Shown: positions 37,201 through 51,579 of the stretch, one piece after another
Numbering within the stretch: position 1 is the stretch's first letter
Layout: each line of letters begins with the position of its first letter
NCBI GenBank assembly: GCA_037576195.1
Contig: CM075104.1
Coordinates: forward strand, 21,344,211 to 21,408,210
Source: Phytoseiulus persimilis
Lineage: Eukaryota; Arthropoda; Arachnida; Mesostigmata; Phytoseiidae
Reading direction: 5' to 3'
DNA length: 64,000 bases
Notes under the pieces: generated by a model
Told to the model about the DNA's origin: nothing
Seen by the model: the letters and a program-made list of their open reading frames with translations, nothing else
The model's database searches: none
Program-made: the position numbers and the translations under genes

Positions 37201-40200
37201 ATGTTATCTTAGTGGAGCAAGTTGGCTGTTTCGTTCCTACAGGCCACCGCGTTCAGAGCGTCTGGAGATCCATTCCGCGCTGCCCTACTGCAGGGCTCAT
37301 GAGCTAGATTGGTGCTTCTTCCTCTTCTCTTACTCATACAATGATGACACAGCTCACGACGATTGGTAAGGCAATTTCCGGAGCGCCTAGATACTTTTCA
37401 TTCTCCAACACTTCCCCGAGTACTCACGAACCATGTATCTGTTGAGAATGCATTTGTGCTGGAGGCGATAACCTGCCTCAAAACCTGCCAGCCTGGACCG
37501 TCGCAAAACTTCGAACACGGTCTGAGCTTCAGAACCATGCGAGAATTCAGAGGAACAGATGTCATGTTCCCATCGAGTTCGGCTCCAAACGATTCGGAAT
37601 CACACCATGATTTGTTGCCGATGGAGGCGAGAACAAACGTTCCGGACTTCACGGATTGCGTGACCTGAAAGGGCGCAACTGGGTGAAATGGTCAACGAAA
37701 ATGCTCCGTGAGAGGCCGGCGTTCGTTAATAACGCCACAGCACCATCCTCTCGTCTCTTCCCTTGAATCTTTAGACGAGTCGGTTGCTCCGAACACTCCC
37801 GACTCCTTCGGATTTCCGGCGGTCGCTGAGCGATCTCTTATGAAAAACCGCATTCAGACCAGAAAGGAGTGTTTGTCGCTCGCGATCATGCAATCAAATC
37901 ATGTATCTGATTCTGCTCGATTCTCTCTTCCTCCTGAGTCATTCAACGAGACGTTCTCGTAGATCTAATGGAATGGTTCTTTTTGTTTCGGAAACCACTC
38001 GCATCGATGTCCATTGAACTATTCGCTCGTCACTTTGGACCGCATCCAAGCACTTTCACTTGTTCCGGTGAGCAATACGTACGTGCAATCGGGCGCTTTT
38101 GAGTTGTCCGAAACTTCACGGGGTCGATAACAATGCGATGTGCCAGAAGGAGAAGAGGAGCGTCCGACTTTGTTGCGCAGCGGTCCATGTCAAACGCTGT
38201 CGCAGTTGGCGACGATTTCCGAACTGGAATGCCTGGTGCCATTCGGTGACACATGGTACTATCTCCACGGCGAGCTTCTGGGAAGATGCGCGTCGGTTTT
38301 TCGTGTCCAGGCGGGCGGGGTAGGAGTCTCGCTCTCTTTCTGGATGCCGATTGTTCCCTCCACAAGCTTCGAACGACGGGACAAACAGCAAAGAAGCTCG
38401 TCACACATCCAAATAATTCCTATGACTAAGCATCGAATGCCCCGATCGACATGTTCGAGCAAACGGTGGCAGGAGCAGCATGTACAATGTTTTGGCTGTG
38501 AGTGAGCAGAGCAGCCTGGGTTCTTACCAAAGTCGTGTCATTTTGTATCATGATTCAGGCTCGACGCAGAACCGCAACTGCGCCGATGAGACCGATTCTC
38601 TCATAACTCCACAAATCGATGGCATTCGATTCGATGGCTGATGCGAAGGGCCTGCCCCGGTCACATGATTTACGAATCCTCCTGCCCCTGTCCATGGAAT
38701 GCACTCACAGAATCCGATACCCGGACACAGCTGTCGTTCATTCAGTGAACAGGAAGTTCGGAGCTCTCGGGTAACTTGACCTGAAAGGCTTCGGACTTCG
38801 CCCGAGACCAGTTTGGGGAACCATCCGAAAATGTTTCAAGAATACCACTCGCACCCAAGAGATGGTTCGAAGAAGCCGTTACGATGGCCAACAGGAATAG
38901 CATAGTTCGCCCGAGATCATAACTGTTCAGGGACGGTGGTCGAACATCTTGTGGAAATGATTTGCCCGCAGCTTACTCTCAGTTGTTCCGGGGTTTGTTT
39001 CGATGTGGGCTGTGGCGGTTCCCGGCGGGAGCGATTCCAAGCAATCGCGGTGTCTCAACCTTTCGCTCCCGAAGCTGGACCTCGCGTTTTTTCCGCAACT
39101 TCCCTCAGCGCAGTTCGAGCATCGTCGCGAAATCTCGGCGAAGTTGAACCAGGGGCAACTGTTGCGAGTTATGATGATTGCGGAACGGGAAAAACTGCGA
39201 AGCATCTTCTGTGAAGCAACAGCATCGAGTCACCCATGACGAAATGGGATCCTGAAGCGACCTTTGACGAGTCGTCATCGGAACCATGCGAAATCACAAT
39301 GACATTTGAGCGTTCAGTAACCGCACAGAATGGAGCTCGACGCGTCCTGGAAATACGTGTGACACGGAAAGTATCAACGCTGTGGGGAACCGCGGGCCGT
39401 CAGAAATTTCGCACCTCAGGGTCGGGCCGGCGACTTTCTGAATGAAGCTGCGCTTGCCGCTGACAGTTGGCCCCGGTCTCAATGGAACCCATCCCTTTTC
39501 GAACTTGAGCCATTGCGCCTGAAGTCGACACCTTGAGTGGGAGCCGAGCATCGGGCTTTTCTTCGGAACCAACGGAACAATGCAAGCGATCTGAGCTCGC
39601 GGCCAGCAGCGGCTGGAGGAATCTGCCACAGAGAGCGCGGCTCCAACTTTCCTCCACTTCCACTCCTGGAATAGATCATTGGATCTGCCCGACCAGCGAG
39701 CGAGAGAAGAACCTGTCCAACAAGGAAGCGATTGCGGCAGTCGGGATTGGGTATCCGCTGGCTCTTTGCGAAACCTCTAAACATCGGAAGCATAACTGTT
39801 CTGTGGAACACACCACGCATGGAATAGTACGATACGTCACCGTTGGAACAATGAAAAAACGTCGCACTTGCAACTTCTGGGAGACATAAATTCAAAACAT
39901 CAGCAGTCAGCGCTGTTCGTATCGGGGATGAGGAACACCCACTCTATTATGGGTTGTGGTTTTTAATTCAAAAGTTGTTTTAGCTGCGTGGAAATTGAGT
40001 TCACTACGGAATGGAAAGACGCTCGTCTCGGAGAGTTTCAAGGTTGCAAATGAGTGAGTTGACCCACGGTGGAATTTTTGATCAATGTTTGGGTTATGAT
40101 ATCCCAAAGTGGACACGCCACCAGATGAGAGCAGATTGAGAGTTATCTTCCTCCGATGGGAGGGTTCCGATTTGCTTAGAAATCGGGTGATAGTGGTATG

Positions 40201-43200
40201 ATCGGTTTCTCAGTGCTGGTCACACAGCAATCAAGGTTCAATAGGATGTTGGAGAAGTGTTCCGAACTGACAAGTAATCGCTGGCGTCTTCTCGGGAGCC
40301 GACTTGAGCTTATTCCGATACTTTGTTACTCGGTCCGCTAACAGCTCTGGATGTGATCCTGTTTCCTCCCGCGTTGAGAGTGGCATCGGATTCCGTTCAA
40401 GTTGGCGTCGTTCAGTCTGAGTTGCTCCGACTGTGCTCTGCATCCGAACAGGTGTTCAGGGGCCTGTGCCTACATTTCATTTTCGAACTGGAATCTTCTC
40501 CGGAAACGGGAGCCAAATGAACCGTGCGAGTGGGATGAGTTCCTACGCAGGTATCACCAGCGGCGAACTCGCGGTCCGACGAAACGATCCATAACATCAT
40601 CGTAGGTACAGATTGCGAAGCAGTGGCTGGATCGGGTGTCCCAATTCGCTGGAACAAATAATCAGCGACTCGAATCGGATGAGCCCGATTCACAACGCGT
40701 GGGAGTCATCGTTCTGTCCGCGGTGATTGAAACTTCCGCTCAAGAAGATACCATCGCGATGTCAGGGGTCAAGGCTACGCGAAACGATTCCGTTGGCACT
40801 CACGGCTCCTGAATCGCCCGGTGGATGCCGTGTGACCGAGTGGTGAGTGGTAACCTCCCGGAGTATTGCGTCTTCATCAACTCTCCGGAGATTGGGTGCT
40901 CCTCGGTTCCGATTAAGCGCTCCGAATTTCGGATTCAGGACGGAGAAACCCGAGCTCGCTTCGGCCAGAGCCCAAGAAGTACAACCTTGGAAGCTGATCC
41001 AAGTTTTCTCCGAAACTTCTTCACTTCAAAGAGGCATTCAACGCCTATGGAAGTTTCCTCCACCGGAGCGAAACGCCCCGAGCGTTTCGAAATGTCGGAA
41101 ATCCCTTCAGATTCGTCAATGCATTATCACTACCATCACGTTCGGAACTTCTCAGAGCGTACATCGCGGTCCGAACAACTCGCCTCCCGATTTTGCCAAG
41201 TCTGCCCCTCGACCTTGAGCGGGTACATCCACCTGACGCTATTCAAAACGCGAAGGACCGGACCGCTTGCTTTCCTCCAACCAACAGACATCATACATGA
41301 ATGTATGAGCGCATTCGAGCATGTTCCTCGGGAGCGAATCTGTACGTGGCTCAGATCTCTCGATCCAATCTGTAGCTCTCAGACTGGTGCGAAGCCTGTT
41401 GTAACCCTGTCTTTGCCATCCTTGGGCGGTACCTGTTGCGTCGATAGCCTACATGACGACTGCTCTTGAAATACGCCCCAACTGTGCGACGATTGAGCGA
41501 ATAAATCCCGTCGTCAACATTACGGAATAACTAATGAGTTTTTCCGAAGAGAGCAGCAGAGAATAATACGTTATCCTGGCAAACACCGCCCATCATTCTC
41601 TGCGGAATCGATCGCTTCTCTCTTAGGCAACACTGTCAGTCGTCCGTATAAACATCACTGCGCCCGACGACAACAGATGCTTGTGACTGGAAGGAAATCC
41701 CAGAATCGAAGGCTGATGGATGCACTATCCGATCTTTCTTCTTCAGCGACGACGAATAAATACTTAGAAACATTCGACTGCCACCATGGGAGCTCTGTCG
41801 TGTGCTGGACTTGCCGCGCGGGAGTAGGATGCGGCAGGAATTATAGGGATGACACTCGGCGCTGGAGCGATGACATTATTTTACGACAGGCATGTGACCG
41901 CGCAGACAAACGAACAACTGTCAATGCTCTGTCGCACTAGATCGCGTTCAACTAACTTCGTGCCATACCCTCTCGTATTTGCATTCGAAGTCTCACCGAT
42001 GACGGCTGGCAGGTCACGCAAGCTTTCATTTAGCAGAAGCTCGGCTCCGAACAAGTCAGGTCAACACTTTACAGCATGCGCGGTACTCAACAGCCGAGAC
42101 AGGCTCCCATCTGCTGACAGGAGAACAATTCTGGAGAAGGAAACGGAGGCAGAGGCCATTGTTTGGCCTCAACACTCGACGCCGGCATCCTCTCTCCAAA
42201 GCTGACGTTCAAGTGGACTGCTAGTACCGTGGCTGCCCTCGAAGGAAGATAGTCCCCGGACCAAAAGAGAAATCGACGTCCGCGTCTCCAAGTCCCGCGA
42301 TTCCTACAGTGCGGATTGCCAGAAGGAACCCTCCATTACTGCTTCGACATCGCCTCTCGATGGCCGCAGGCGTCGCTGCGCCGGCGCATCTCGGTCCGAA
42401 GTGAATTTTCTCTTCACCGCCGCCAGAGAAACAACGGAGCGGGTCTGTGCGTGGCTCTCTGCTCTGTGCGGCCCCGACTTCCAGCCGCGATTGTTCATCG
42501 ATCCGGAATTCCCTCGGAATCCACGAGGAGTCCGTCGCGTCCTTAGACTTCGTTGAGTGCATCACAGCGGCCTGCTGCTCAGTTGTGGAGCGGAGCTCCA
42601 CTCGGACAGAAGTTCCCGCGACTGGCGGGATCGACCATGGCCGTTCACGCAGCAGATGCGCACGCTGACCAGCATTTCGGGAAACTTGCCGGTGCTCCCG
42701 ATCCTAAATATGGTGAGAGAGTTCTCCGGGGTCGAGTGCTCCAGAGTGAACAGAGATTTTTCTTATCGCGGTTTTATCATACGAACATCTCCCGTGCTCT
42801 GATGCGGATCGAGACGATCACCGGAAGCTCGAATTGACTTGGTTATTGACGTTGAGGCTGGACAGGTCGCCTGGTGCTCTCCGGATCCAGGACGCTTTCC
42901 TGGAACTGAGTGAAGAACCTCAACTGGAATGGAGGTCGCCCGAGACATGCCAAGTATTAGGTTTCTGTTGTGCGAGTGACATGGTGGTTTTGGTCTGCGT
43001 ATGGAGGAGCATGATTTTGATGGGGCTGCCGACTGCGTGTGAGTCAGACCTGAGATCGGCTGTGCCGGATCGTACACATCGGAAACTGCCGACGAGCTCA
43101 TATGAGAGCCGCGCATCCAATGTTGGAGGTAGTCCGGGCTCCGCAGCTAGAATTATACGAAAGTTTCACTTTTCGTGGACTTTCTGGAAGTCCAGGTAGA

Positions 43201-45760
43201 TGGTTCTGAGCCGAAATCTAGTGCTGGTCGATGCAGTTCTGGAAACTCGATTTCGTGATAATTTTCCCGTTGGTGAGCTCCAATCGGATCCTGACTATTC
43301 ACTTGAAAGCGTTCAAGGCGCGAATCTGAGAGTCCAAATCTGGGATTCGTGTGGGTTCCTCCCAACCAGAGAAGGAGAACAGGCTCTAACCTGGCACTCG
43401 AGTATACTCTCAATCTATTGAGTATCGTGACTTCCGGAATGCCGTTCCTCTCTCTGAAAAAAAAAGGAGCGGAACTGGATATTAACGTAGGTGCGACCTC
43501 TCTCGGCCTTACGGGCTCCCGATCAACAACTGAAGAGAAAAGCGAAAAAGACCCGAACGAGGCCGGAAGGTTGCCTTTGGGCGAGCAGTTTGGTCTACAT
43601 CGTTGCCAAGACCTCCTGTAGCCACAGAGAGAACAAGAGATAGACGCTGGTAAAACGCCTGTCACGTTGCGGAAAAACCGCAGCTTAGCGGACCCGCACT
43701 CGGATAACGCAACAATCGAGTAATTTCGAATCCGAGTCATCCCGATTCAGAACGGATCCTCCGTGGATTCAACGGGAGAAATTCCGTGTCGGAGAGAATA
43801 ATTTTGCGGGAACGCTCCGATAGTGAATCTCGATGAACGATTCCGAGACCGATAACTATTCGGAGAGCTCCACATTGACACACTGCGAACTGGATCCTCC
43901 TGGACAGCGTGCCTCGCCAGTCCGAGATGTCGAGAGTGATCCGCAGTTCGCTTCCCCTGTACTGAGTCGATCATTCAAAATTCGATGCATTCAGGGACGC
44001 TTCCTCTGCGGACGCGTCCCGCAAGTTCTGCTGTCCGCGAAGCTACGCGAGCTCGCGTTGTTTCGCAGCTCGAAAGAGCCCTTCCTTCCCCACATTCGAA
44101 CGCGTCGATGTCTATCCGGTTCATACGGCGCGGCGCCCTCTAGTAGCAGCCACACAGGTTGCGATCGACTCCCTGGAAGAACGGTGACTGCACTGCAGTG
44201 TTCCATCGGCATGTGCAGGCCTAGACTCCAGCATCGTTACAAAGAAGTGCCCTTAAGAGACGGTTCGTGGAAGTTTCAGTGTATTCACCGAGAAATCATC
44301 ATGTTGCGAGTCCTCTCTGATGTTCAAATGGATGGCTCAGAGGAGAATGGAATTCCATCAGACTCTCGATGTCGTTCCGCCGCAAGACTTCCGACAGTAA
44401 GGGAACTTACCCGCTCTGACAGTACCGTGGTTGCGGCGTGAGAACGATTCGCCGTTTCCGCATGCCAGCGAGCCCTCTTTGAGAATTCGTCTTCGAATAC
44501 TCAGGAAGATTCGAACGAACTTTCTCTCGAGTGGCTCATCAATAGTCCGCGTGCCACTGATTGCGAATCGAGAAGTGCTGGTCGGTCATGCGCTGCTGAT
44601 TTCGTATCTTTTGTCCGATCAGCTGCGTGACCTTCCACCGAATGCTGGTTTCGGTTAAACGAGCAATTATTGGATGCTTTCAGTGGTCATATCATCGCCA
44701 TGCATGACAAATATCGACCGGGAGATCGACTCGAGCCGAATCACAATGTCGTGACCAGGCTTCGGAAAAAAATTGAGGTTCAAAGTACCTCAATGCAATA
44801 GTACGAAACTATGTATAAGTTCTCGAATAATTCTGGAGTTTTGGTTTCGTTAACGCACTGCTCATGGAAACACAGGAATGCCGGTGAAACCGAATTGTGG
44901 CTCGTCGTTTTCATAGAACATCGATATAGTAGTCCTGAACCTTGATAAAATTCCGGAGCCTGGTCGTGACTCATCAGACCTATAATGGAATAACAGACGA
45001 GAACTGCAGACGCATCCATGTATTGTCGGGTTCTCTGTCCGTGAACACGTCGGTGGATTTACGGAACGGACTTTGGGACCGTCAGCGTTACCATCGGCGG
45101 CAACAGGCTGTTTCTAGCGTGATGACAGCTAGTGTTGTTTCAAGCAGGCTGTGTTGTCACGCTCTTCACTCGACTCGCGATTCTCTGCTGGGATGGGAGG
45201 CAGGGGTCTCGGCGGCGACGTAGTTGTGCTTCGTCATCGCCGAAAACAGTCCCGCCCTTGACGAATTCGGCAGAGAGAATCACGATACTGCCAATCGAAC
45301 ACAGGTCAGGAGATCTGTTCTAACAAGTCAAGCTCGTTCTCATGATCACTCGAAGCGTCGGCATCTGGAACCATCGCGCCCTGGCCCGTTGTTTCGACTC
45401 GGTGGAAGAAGACTTCAGGACGCTTCTCGCTCACTGTGCCAGTATCTGATCCCGAGTCGTTCCACACCCTCAAGGCAGAGGAGAAGCGAGCCGAGGGCAA
45501 GCCATTCCGTTTGTGCGTCGAGATTTTGAACCCCATCCTGAGAAAAACGAGCCCATCGAACGCAGGCTTTATTGGATTCGTAGATTGATGTTATTTCTTT
45601 CATTGGTCACGAGCGGAATAATTTCCCAGGTACGGGCTCCCACAGCCTCGGCTTCCTGGCTGCTGGCAAGCTGTCAGTGGACCAATAGGGAGAGCTCCTG
45701 AGATTCTCGTGGCAGTCAAGTCAAGGAACTTGCTGGTGTATTATTTAGAGCTGGGAGAGC
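34222..45760. other. Long region without a recognised gene
   Basis: The region is probably introns of the gene starting at 34053 plus intergenic DNA. Open frames up to 214 codons occur on both strands (for example 40825-41469 +), but overlapping alternative frames are equally open and none matches a known family. There are no microsatellites longer than a few units. Confidence 0.35.
42637..42712 (+). CDS. Weak candidate initial coding exon
   Basis: An ATG in a strong initiation context (GACCATGG) opens 25 codons reading MAVHAADAHADQHFGKLAGA then PDPKY. They end in phase 1 at the donor G|GTGAGA. The frame stays open back to 42547 after a CTTAG acceptor-like site. There is no family match and no partner exon, so this may be chance. 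Confidence 0.22.
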
Positions 45761-48700
45761 ATGAATAACATTGGCCAACCTGGGACCGCATCTGAAACAA
45801 ACCTCGTTGACGACGCCTGCTTAGGTAGATTGTGATCCGACTTTTCGCCCCTGTGAGACTGGTGACGGATGTGCATCGAAACGTTGGTGCTTGTAATCAA
45901 GGTTCAGAGTCCGAGGTCGAATTTCACATTGCAGGGGAGCCCACTCCGTATGATCCGAATTTCCGAGGGCCCGTCTTCCGAAGAAGTTGCACCGACGTCC
46001 TATTCCTGATAATATTCATCCTATTTGTGATAGGATGGGCTGCCATCGCGTTTTTAGGTGAGTCTCAGGTATTCTACCCATGTCCTCCGAAATCGGTGAA
46101 GAGCTCCGTCGATGAGCCTGGCCACTCGGAACGCTACGCAAATGATTGATTCTACGAACTATTTTCCAGCCGTCAAAAATGGAAATATCGAGCGTGTTAT
46201 CAATCCATCAGATAGCAGCGGTAACATCTGCGGTGCCGGTGACTACGAGTAAGTTATGATTTGCTCGAAACCACATTTTCCATTCCGCTGTTCTGCGCAC
46301 TCAGCAATACTCTAACTCACGAACTTAGGAAAATGCCTCAGATCATCGGGAAATAGCAATTTATCGTCTCCATGTTTCGATGTGCTCCTCCCGATTGACA
46401 GGCTCCTTGGTGGTCTTGTTCCAGTAGTCAAGTACCTACTCCCGAACCTATCTGTCGGGCTGTGAATCCATGTGGAAAAGAAGTGAATATCATTAAAGCT
46501 AAGAAGCTCATTTCTCATCGCTCTTCAGGAAAAAGCCGCACGTATTCTTCTTCGATCTGTTCAAATGCAAGCCTAAATTTGAGAAAGACGAGTGGATACC
46601 GACAACAAGATGCCGAACGCCCCAAGTGAGTGAGAGTGGAATTTCTCAGAGCCTGAATCCACTCGCTGAGCTAGGAGCATGTTCATCCTGGACGACCGAT
46701 CATCGTCGATTCGAACGCCCAACGTCTAGAGCTAGGAAGTAGAGGCTTTATGCAGAAGTCGCCCTCCATAAATTCACAGAAACATGGGCGGATTCATGAA
46801 TGGATCGATAAATTATGTATTGTTACCGCGAGAACGAAGAAGTTTGTCATGAAAGTCATCCATCCATCCGTGCCCGACTGATCACGCTCCCACCATTCAG
46901 GTATGCGTGGAGCGATGTCCGACGAAAACATTCAGCGTTGCTCAGTACGAGCAGGATCCCCCGAACGTCGCTGAAATCAAACGGCATATGATATGTGTTC
47001 CTGGAACCGATATGTCAAAGTCGCTCAAAGAGCTCACAGCGGGCAAGCCAGCGAGCTGCGCTTACTATTACATCGCCAGTGTGAGCAGTAAGTTTCCGAT
47101 TACCGCAAGTCGGAGTCGTTTCCTGACTCCGTTGAAGGCCTCACCTTGACGAATTCCAAAGTCACGAACATGGAGCCCGTGACATGACTCAACCGCTGAT
47201 TTGTGTTCTAGTTGGAGGCCGTTGTGTACCCAGCCCTACCTCGGTGACGGATGAGTTCAACGTTGGGAACCAGAATTTGACCATCAACGCGGATGGCAAA
47301 ACGTACACCGGCACCGAACTGGTCGAGAAAGCTAAACGCAAGATGGACCTGATCCTCAACGCACGCAAATACATTGAACGCCTTTTGGTCGATCTCAGTA
47401 ACACATGGAAGTTCATTCTCATCGGTCTGGCGTTCGCAATGGTGTTCGCACTGATTTGGATTGTGTTGATGAGATTCGCCGCGGGATGGATGATCTGGCT
47501 CGGAATCCTAAGCATCCTGGCGCTCCTCATAGCCAGTGAGTATTCGGAAGTTATTTTTGACTTTCCCAGTGAAGCTTGGGAACATTCCTACAAGCCGTGT
47601 TCCGTCCAACAGGCACAACATTCTCATGGGTGAAGTACCACTCACTGAAGGGGGTACCCGGAGCTGATGAAGGCCTAAGATTCTCGCGCAAGATCTCCTA
47701 CTACACGGGGAGTCGGAAGACCTGGCTCATCCTGGGCATCATCTCGTCGATCCTCCTCTTCATTTTACTATTCGTTATCATATTCCTCCGCAACCGCATT
47801 CGGATCGCTATTGCGCTCATAAAAGAAGCTGCAAAGTGAGTTTCCGACACCTTTGAGCATAATGGGAGCTCGTAACAGGGAATCTCTAACCGGAGTTCTT
47901 ATTCTCGAACAGGGCGATAGGATACATGCCTACAGCGCTCATATTCCCCGTTTTCCCGTATCTTCTGCAACTCTTCGTGTTCCTGGCATGGGCTTTCATA
48001 GCACTGTGAGTGGTGCCGGGATCACAAACTCCCAGGAAGATATTCAAACGTCGTAGAGCTTATTTCCGAAATGGAGATCGAGGGTGCTTCCTCAACGGAA
48101 AATCCGAGAATTTTTTCACATCGGTTACTTATTCCCAGGCTCTTGATTTCACTGCCGGCGGGCAGCTCCGACGACACGTACAGCGGAGCAAACAGTACTG
48201 GCTATTTCGAGAAATGCATAGAGGACCTTGGAGGATATTCAGCTTTTAACAACAGGACATGCTCCGTCGGAGACAAAGCGTTAACGTCGCACGTCAACTA
48301 CACGCATATCTACAACACGTTCGGTCTTTTCTGGATCGTAGCTTTTATTGTTGCCTACGGAGAAATGACTCTTGCTGCCTCCGTTGCGAGCTACTACTGG
48401 ACCCGTCAGAAAAAGGTTAGCTTCTGGTGGCGCAAGTCAGTCACGAGAACCCGGAGTTCGGCCTCTCCCTCCGGGAGTATACTCCTCGGGGACCTTGATC
48501 TGTCCAACAACGAGCGAAAAAAAATATCATTCCCTGCAAAATGAATTCCGCCTTTTCCAGGACATTCCAACACTGACCGTCGCGAGTGCGATGTGGACCA
48601 CGACCCGTTATCATCTGGGTACACTGGCATTCGGATCCCTGATCATCGCTGTGGTTTCTTTCATCAGAGCGATCATCGAGTATTTTGAGAAGAAATTGAA

Positions 48701-49250
48701 ATCATATGACAATGAAATCTCGAGGGCCATAATCTGCTTCTTCCGATGCTGCTGCTGGTGCTTGGAGAATTTCTTGCGCTTCATCAACCGGAATGCTTAC
48801 ATCATGTGCGCAATCTACGGCAAGAATTTCTGCTCATCGGCCAGAAAGTCATTTTTCTTGTTGATGCGCAACATCGTACGGGTCGTCGTGGTAGATAAGG
48901 TCACAGACTTCCTACTCTTGGCGTCGAAACTCGCCGTTGTGGGCTCGACATCCGCGGTGGCATACTACGTGTTCTCGGCCAGCGACGAGAGGCTGAACGA
49001 ATACATACCGACCTTGAACTATCCACTGTTCCCCGTGTTCCTGATCGCGGTTGGATCTTACGTCATCGCAACTTGCTTCTTCGACGTTTATAACATGGCG
49101 GTAGATACGCTCTTCCTGTGCTTCTTGGAAGATTGCGAGCGCCACGACGGCTCGAGGGAGAAACCGTACTTCATGTCGAAAGAACTTATGCTCATCCTGA
49201 AGAAGAAGAACGTCAAGCCGACGGATCCTAGTGCGCCGAAACCGGAATGA
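45761..49250 (+). CDS. Choline transporter-like protein, SLC44 family (CTL2-like)
   Basis: Multi-pass plasma-membrane or organelle transporter of the SLC44 family, whose members carry choline and ethanolamine. Exons are 45761-45824 (tentative start), 45935-46057, 46170-46248, 46529-46625, 46901-47087, 47212-47535, 47613-47835, 47913-48005, 48139-48415 and 48561-49250. All phases agree and give 718 residues, in the family range. The protein opens with the family hallmark GEPTPYDPNFRGP, then CTDVLFLIIFILFVIGW as TM1. A cysteine-rich extracellular loop follows (CVERCPTKTF), then at least eight more membrane segments with FSWVKYHSLKGVPG between them. N-glycosylation sequons (NST, NRT, NYT) lie in a second loop. 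The C-terminus has the conserved CFFDVYNMAVDTLFLCFLED block and ends PSAPKPE. The first exon is chosen by ATG, phase and a GTAGAT donor only. Confidence 0.93.
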
Positions 49251-51579
49251 GATTGAAGAGCATCTTGAGTACCGGTAGTTTCATCAAGCTCTCCGTTGAT
49301 CTCGAAATCCATGAAGTTTCGAGTCAAGTCAAAGAGCAGGAACGGCCAGCGACTTCCCGCTCCCGTGTTGGGATTGCTCCACTCCTGAATCTACGTGTAA
49401 ACTGTATTGAGAGCTCGTATATATATATCTCAGAGTATGACTGCATGAGAGGTGAGAATGAGGAGTGATTCAACTGTTGCAGGGTGAGCTCTCCAAGCCG
49501 CAAAGAAACGCAGAAAGTCGGATGAATATCTTTTTGAACGAGTGCGAATTCTGAGGTGATCAAAGCATTTCAAACGGTTCATAAGTCTGTGTAAATATGA
49601 CGATGAGAACTCAGTAAATTTAGGATTGTGCTTTGATGAGTCTTGTATCATCCTTAGTCAAAGTACTTCGTGGGTATCGGGACACATGAAGTGGTACCGT
49701 GCGCACGGGCCGCCTGCGCATGAGCGATTGACTGTCCCGTTTTTCGACGAGCGAGCGAACTCTGCAACGGTTACTCGGAAAGGCTTCAATCGAGTTACCA
49801 GCATGATGAGCTGGGCAAATTCAGAGAGTCGAGTCATGCCTGCAGGCTGGGAGCCAGGTCGCAGGTCCAGTGGGTGGATATCGGGATTCCAGTGTCCTCG
49901 ATTCGAGTGCGAGGAGGGGAGAAGAACTCTCAGATTTGCTGGAAAATACGCCCTGGGCGAACTTTCCGCGGAAAGCACGATCTGAATTCCGACTGGAAGA
50001 ATGAGTGAATTCCCTTGGCTTCTCGGTTCATTGACACCACTGCCTTTCCCAAGGGTCGTCAGATTGGAGCCAATTCAAGTTTTCCCGTTTGAAGGGAACG
50101 CCGGTAGCTGCTCCCAATCAGCCGCGGCGTCGTGTTCTTGGGGATCGTTGTTCAAGTCGCGGAATCCGACTCGGTCAGCTGGTGGCGCCCTGATGGGTTC
50201 GAATTTGAAAGCTCGGAGCCTGCCACAAAAGCTTCGCGCTGCAGGGAATGAGGCACTTTGAGGGATGATCACGGGATTCGGAGAACGATTAACGTTCATC
50301 GCACGCAAAGTCGACTCTAACTCATCAATCGAAATCAACGGTACATGTTGTAGGGTCTGAGAAGGAACTCCGTGCTAGAGCAACTACAATGTGATCTCGA
50401 CTCCGAGGTTCCGGGACCCTTGACATTTTGGACCTGAATGCATGCACCTATGCATATCAATCATGTAGACATGAGTGTTTCCCGTGGTTTCCTTGATTTA
50501 ATGTGACTCTAGGCGGCAGAGAACAGCCTGGTCTCAATTCAGACTCTGTTCCGTACGCGCGATTGCGTTTAACACCGATAATCTAGAGTTCCAGAGTGAA
50601 CAACCACGAGCCCACGATCCATTATGTGGGATAAGCTATGAATTTTTTTTTCGATACAACGGAATATTCTGAGTGGGCTGATTTGTTGCATCGGACCAGT
50701 TAGCGTGCAACGCATTCGGTAGAGATATCCAATCTCATATATGAAGATGAACATCGTTTACCTGTGAACTTGACACTTATCGAGGATTTCATCGAAATCG
50801 CTCCATATGGAAATGACACACTCTCTCTGAGCGAACGAAAATGGAGGAATGGAATGATTCCGAGAATTCGGATCGAACCAGAAAGTCGCAGAGTCGATCG
50901 GAAGGGGAGTATACAGTAGAGCGAACAGTCTCCGAGGATTTTGATAGGTTCCGAATCAGCGGGTGCGTTTGATTCGGTAATCGGCAGTCGTGGGACTGGA
51001 AAATCTTTGGGGGAAATGTCTTATTTCCGCAATAAAGAAAAGTCTCGCACTCTCACGCTCATCGCAGTACCAATGGACATGGACTCTCGCCTACTGTGCT
51101 GCTTTCGGGTATGATGGGATGAGGAAAGCTCAAGGTGCATGAAAGTCATCATAAGGATTTGGTTTCTGACGTTTTCAAATATCAGAGGGCGCTGATTTGT
51201 TTCTTAGTTCCGTCATATTCCGCTAGGGGTTTGTTTACAAAGCAGTTCAGCCGGCCGTGTGATACGATTTGTGCCGTTCGTAGCTTATGTGTCACAAAGT
51301 TCGTGTTTCTCTGAAAGAATCCAACTCTAGACTCTGAGGATTGGAACATTATTACAGCAAAAGGTGAGCGAAACCCCTGTTGGCTCCATGGGTGTCCGCT
51401 GGATGGGTAGAGATCACTTTCAGCCCCCACTGAAACGTTCGATTCTGAACGTGAGTTCGAGCGGGCTCGCGGAACCTTCCCAAACTTTTTCGTCGGTCAC
51501 AGGTAATTTGAGGAACCTATGCAGATTTTTAAGCTCAGTTATACGCATTCCAGGCTTGTCACATTATTCACGGTCAACC
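49251..51579. other. Spacer between the SLC44 and MFAP1 genes
   Basis: No gene is recognised. An AATAAA at 51031-51036 is the first clear plus-strand polyadenylation signal after the SLC44 stop, so either the SLC44 3'UTR is long or a variant signal is used. The MFAP1 promoter and 5'UTR should lie near 51.1-51.6 kb. Confidence 0.4.

Noticed and set aside
40825..41469. 214-codon plus-strand open frame
   Set aside because: Other frames over the same bases are similarly open, there is no recognisable domain, and there are no flanking splice or polyadenylation signals that favour it.
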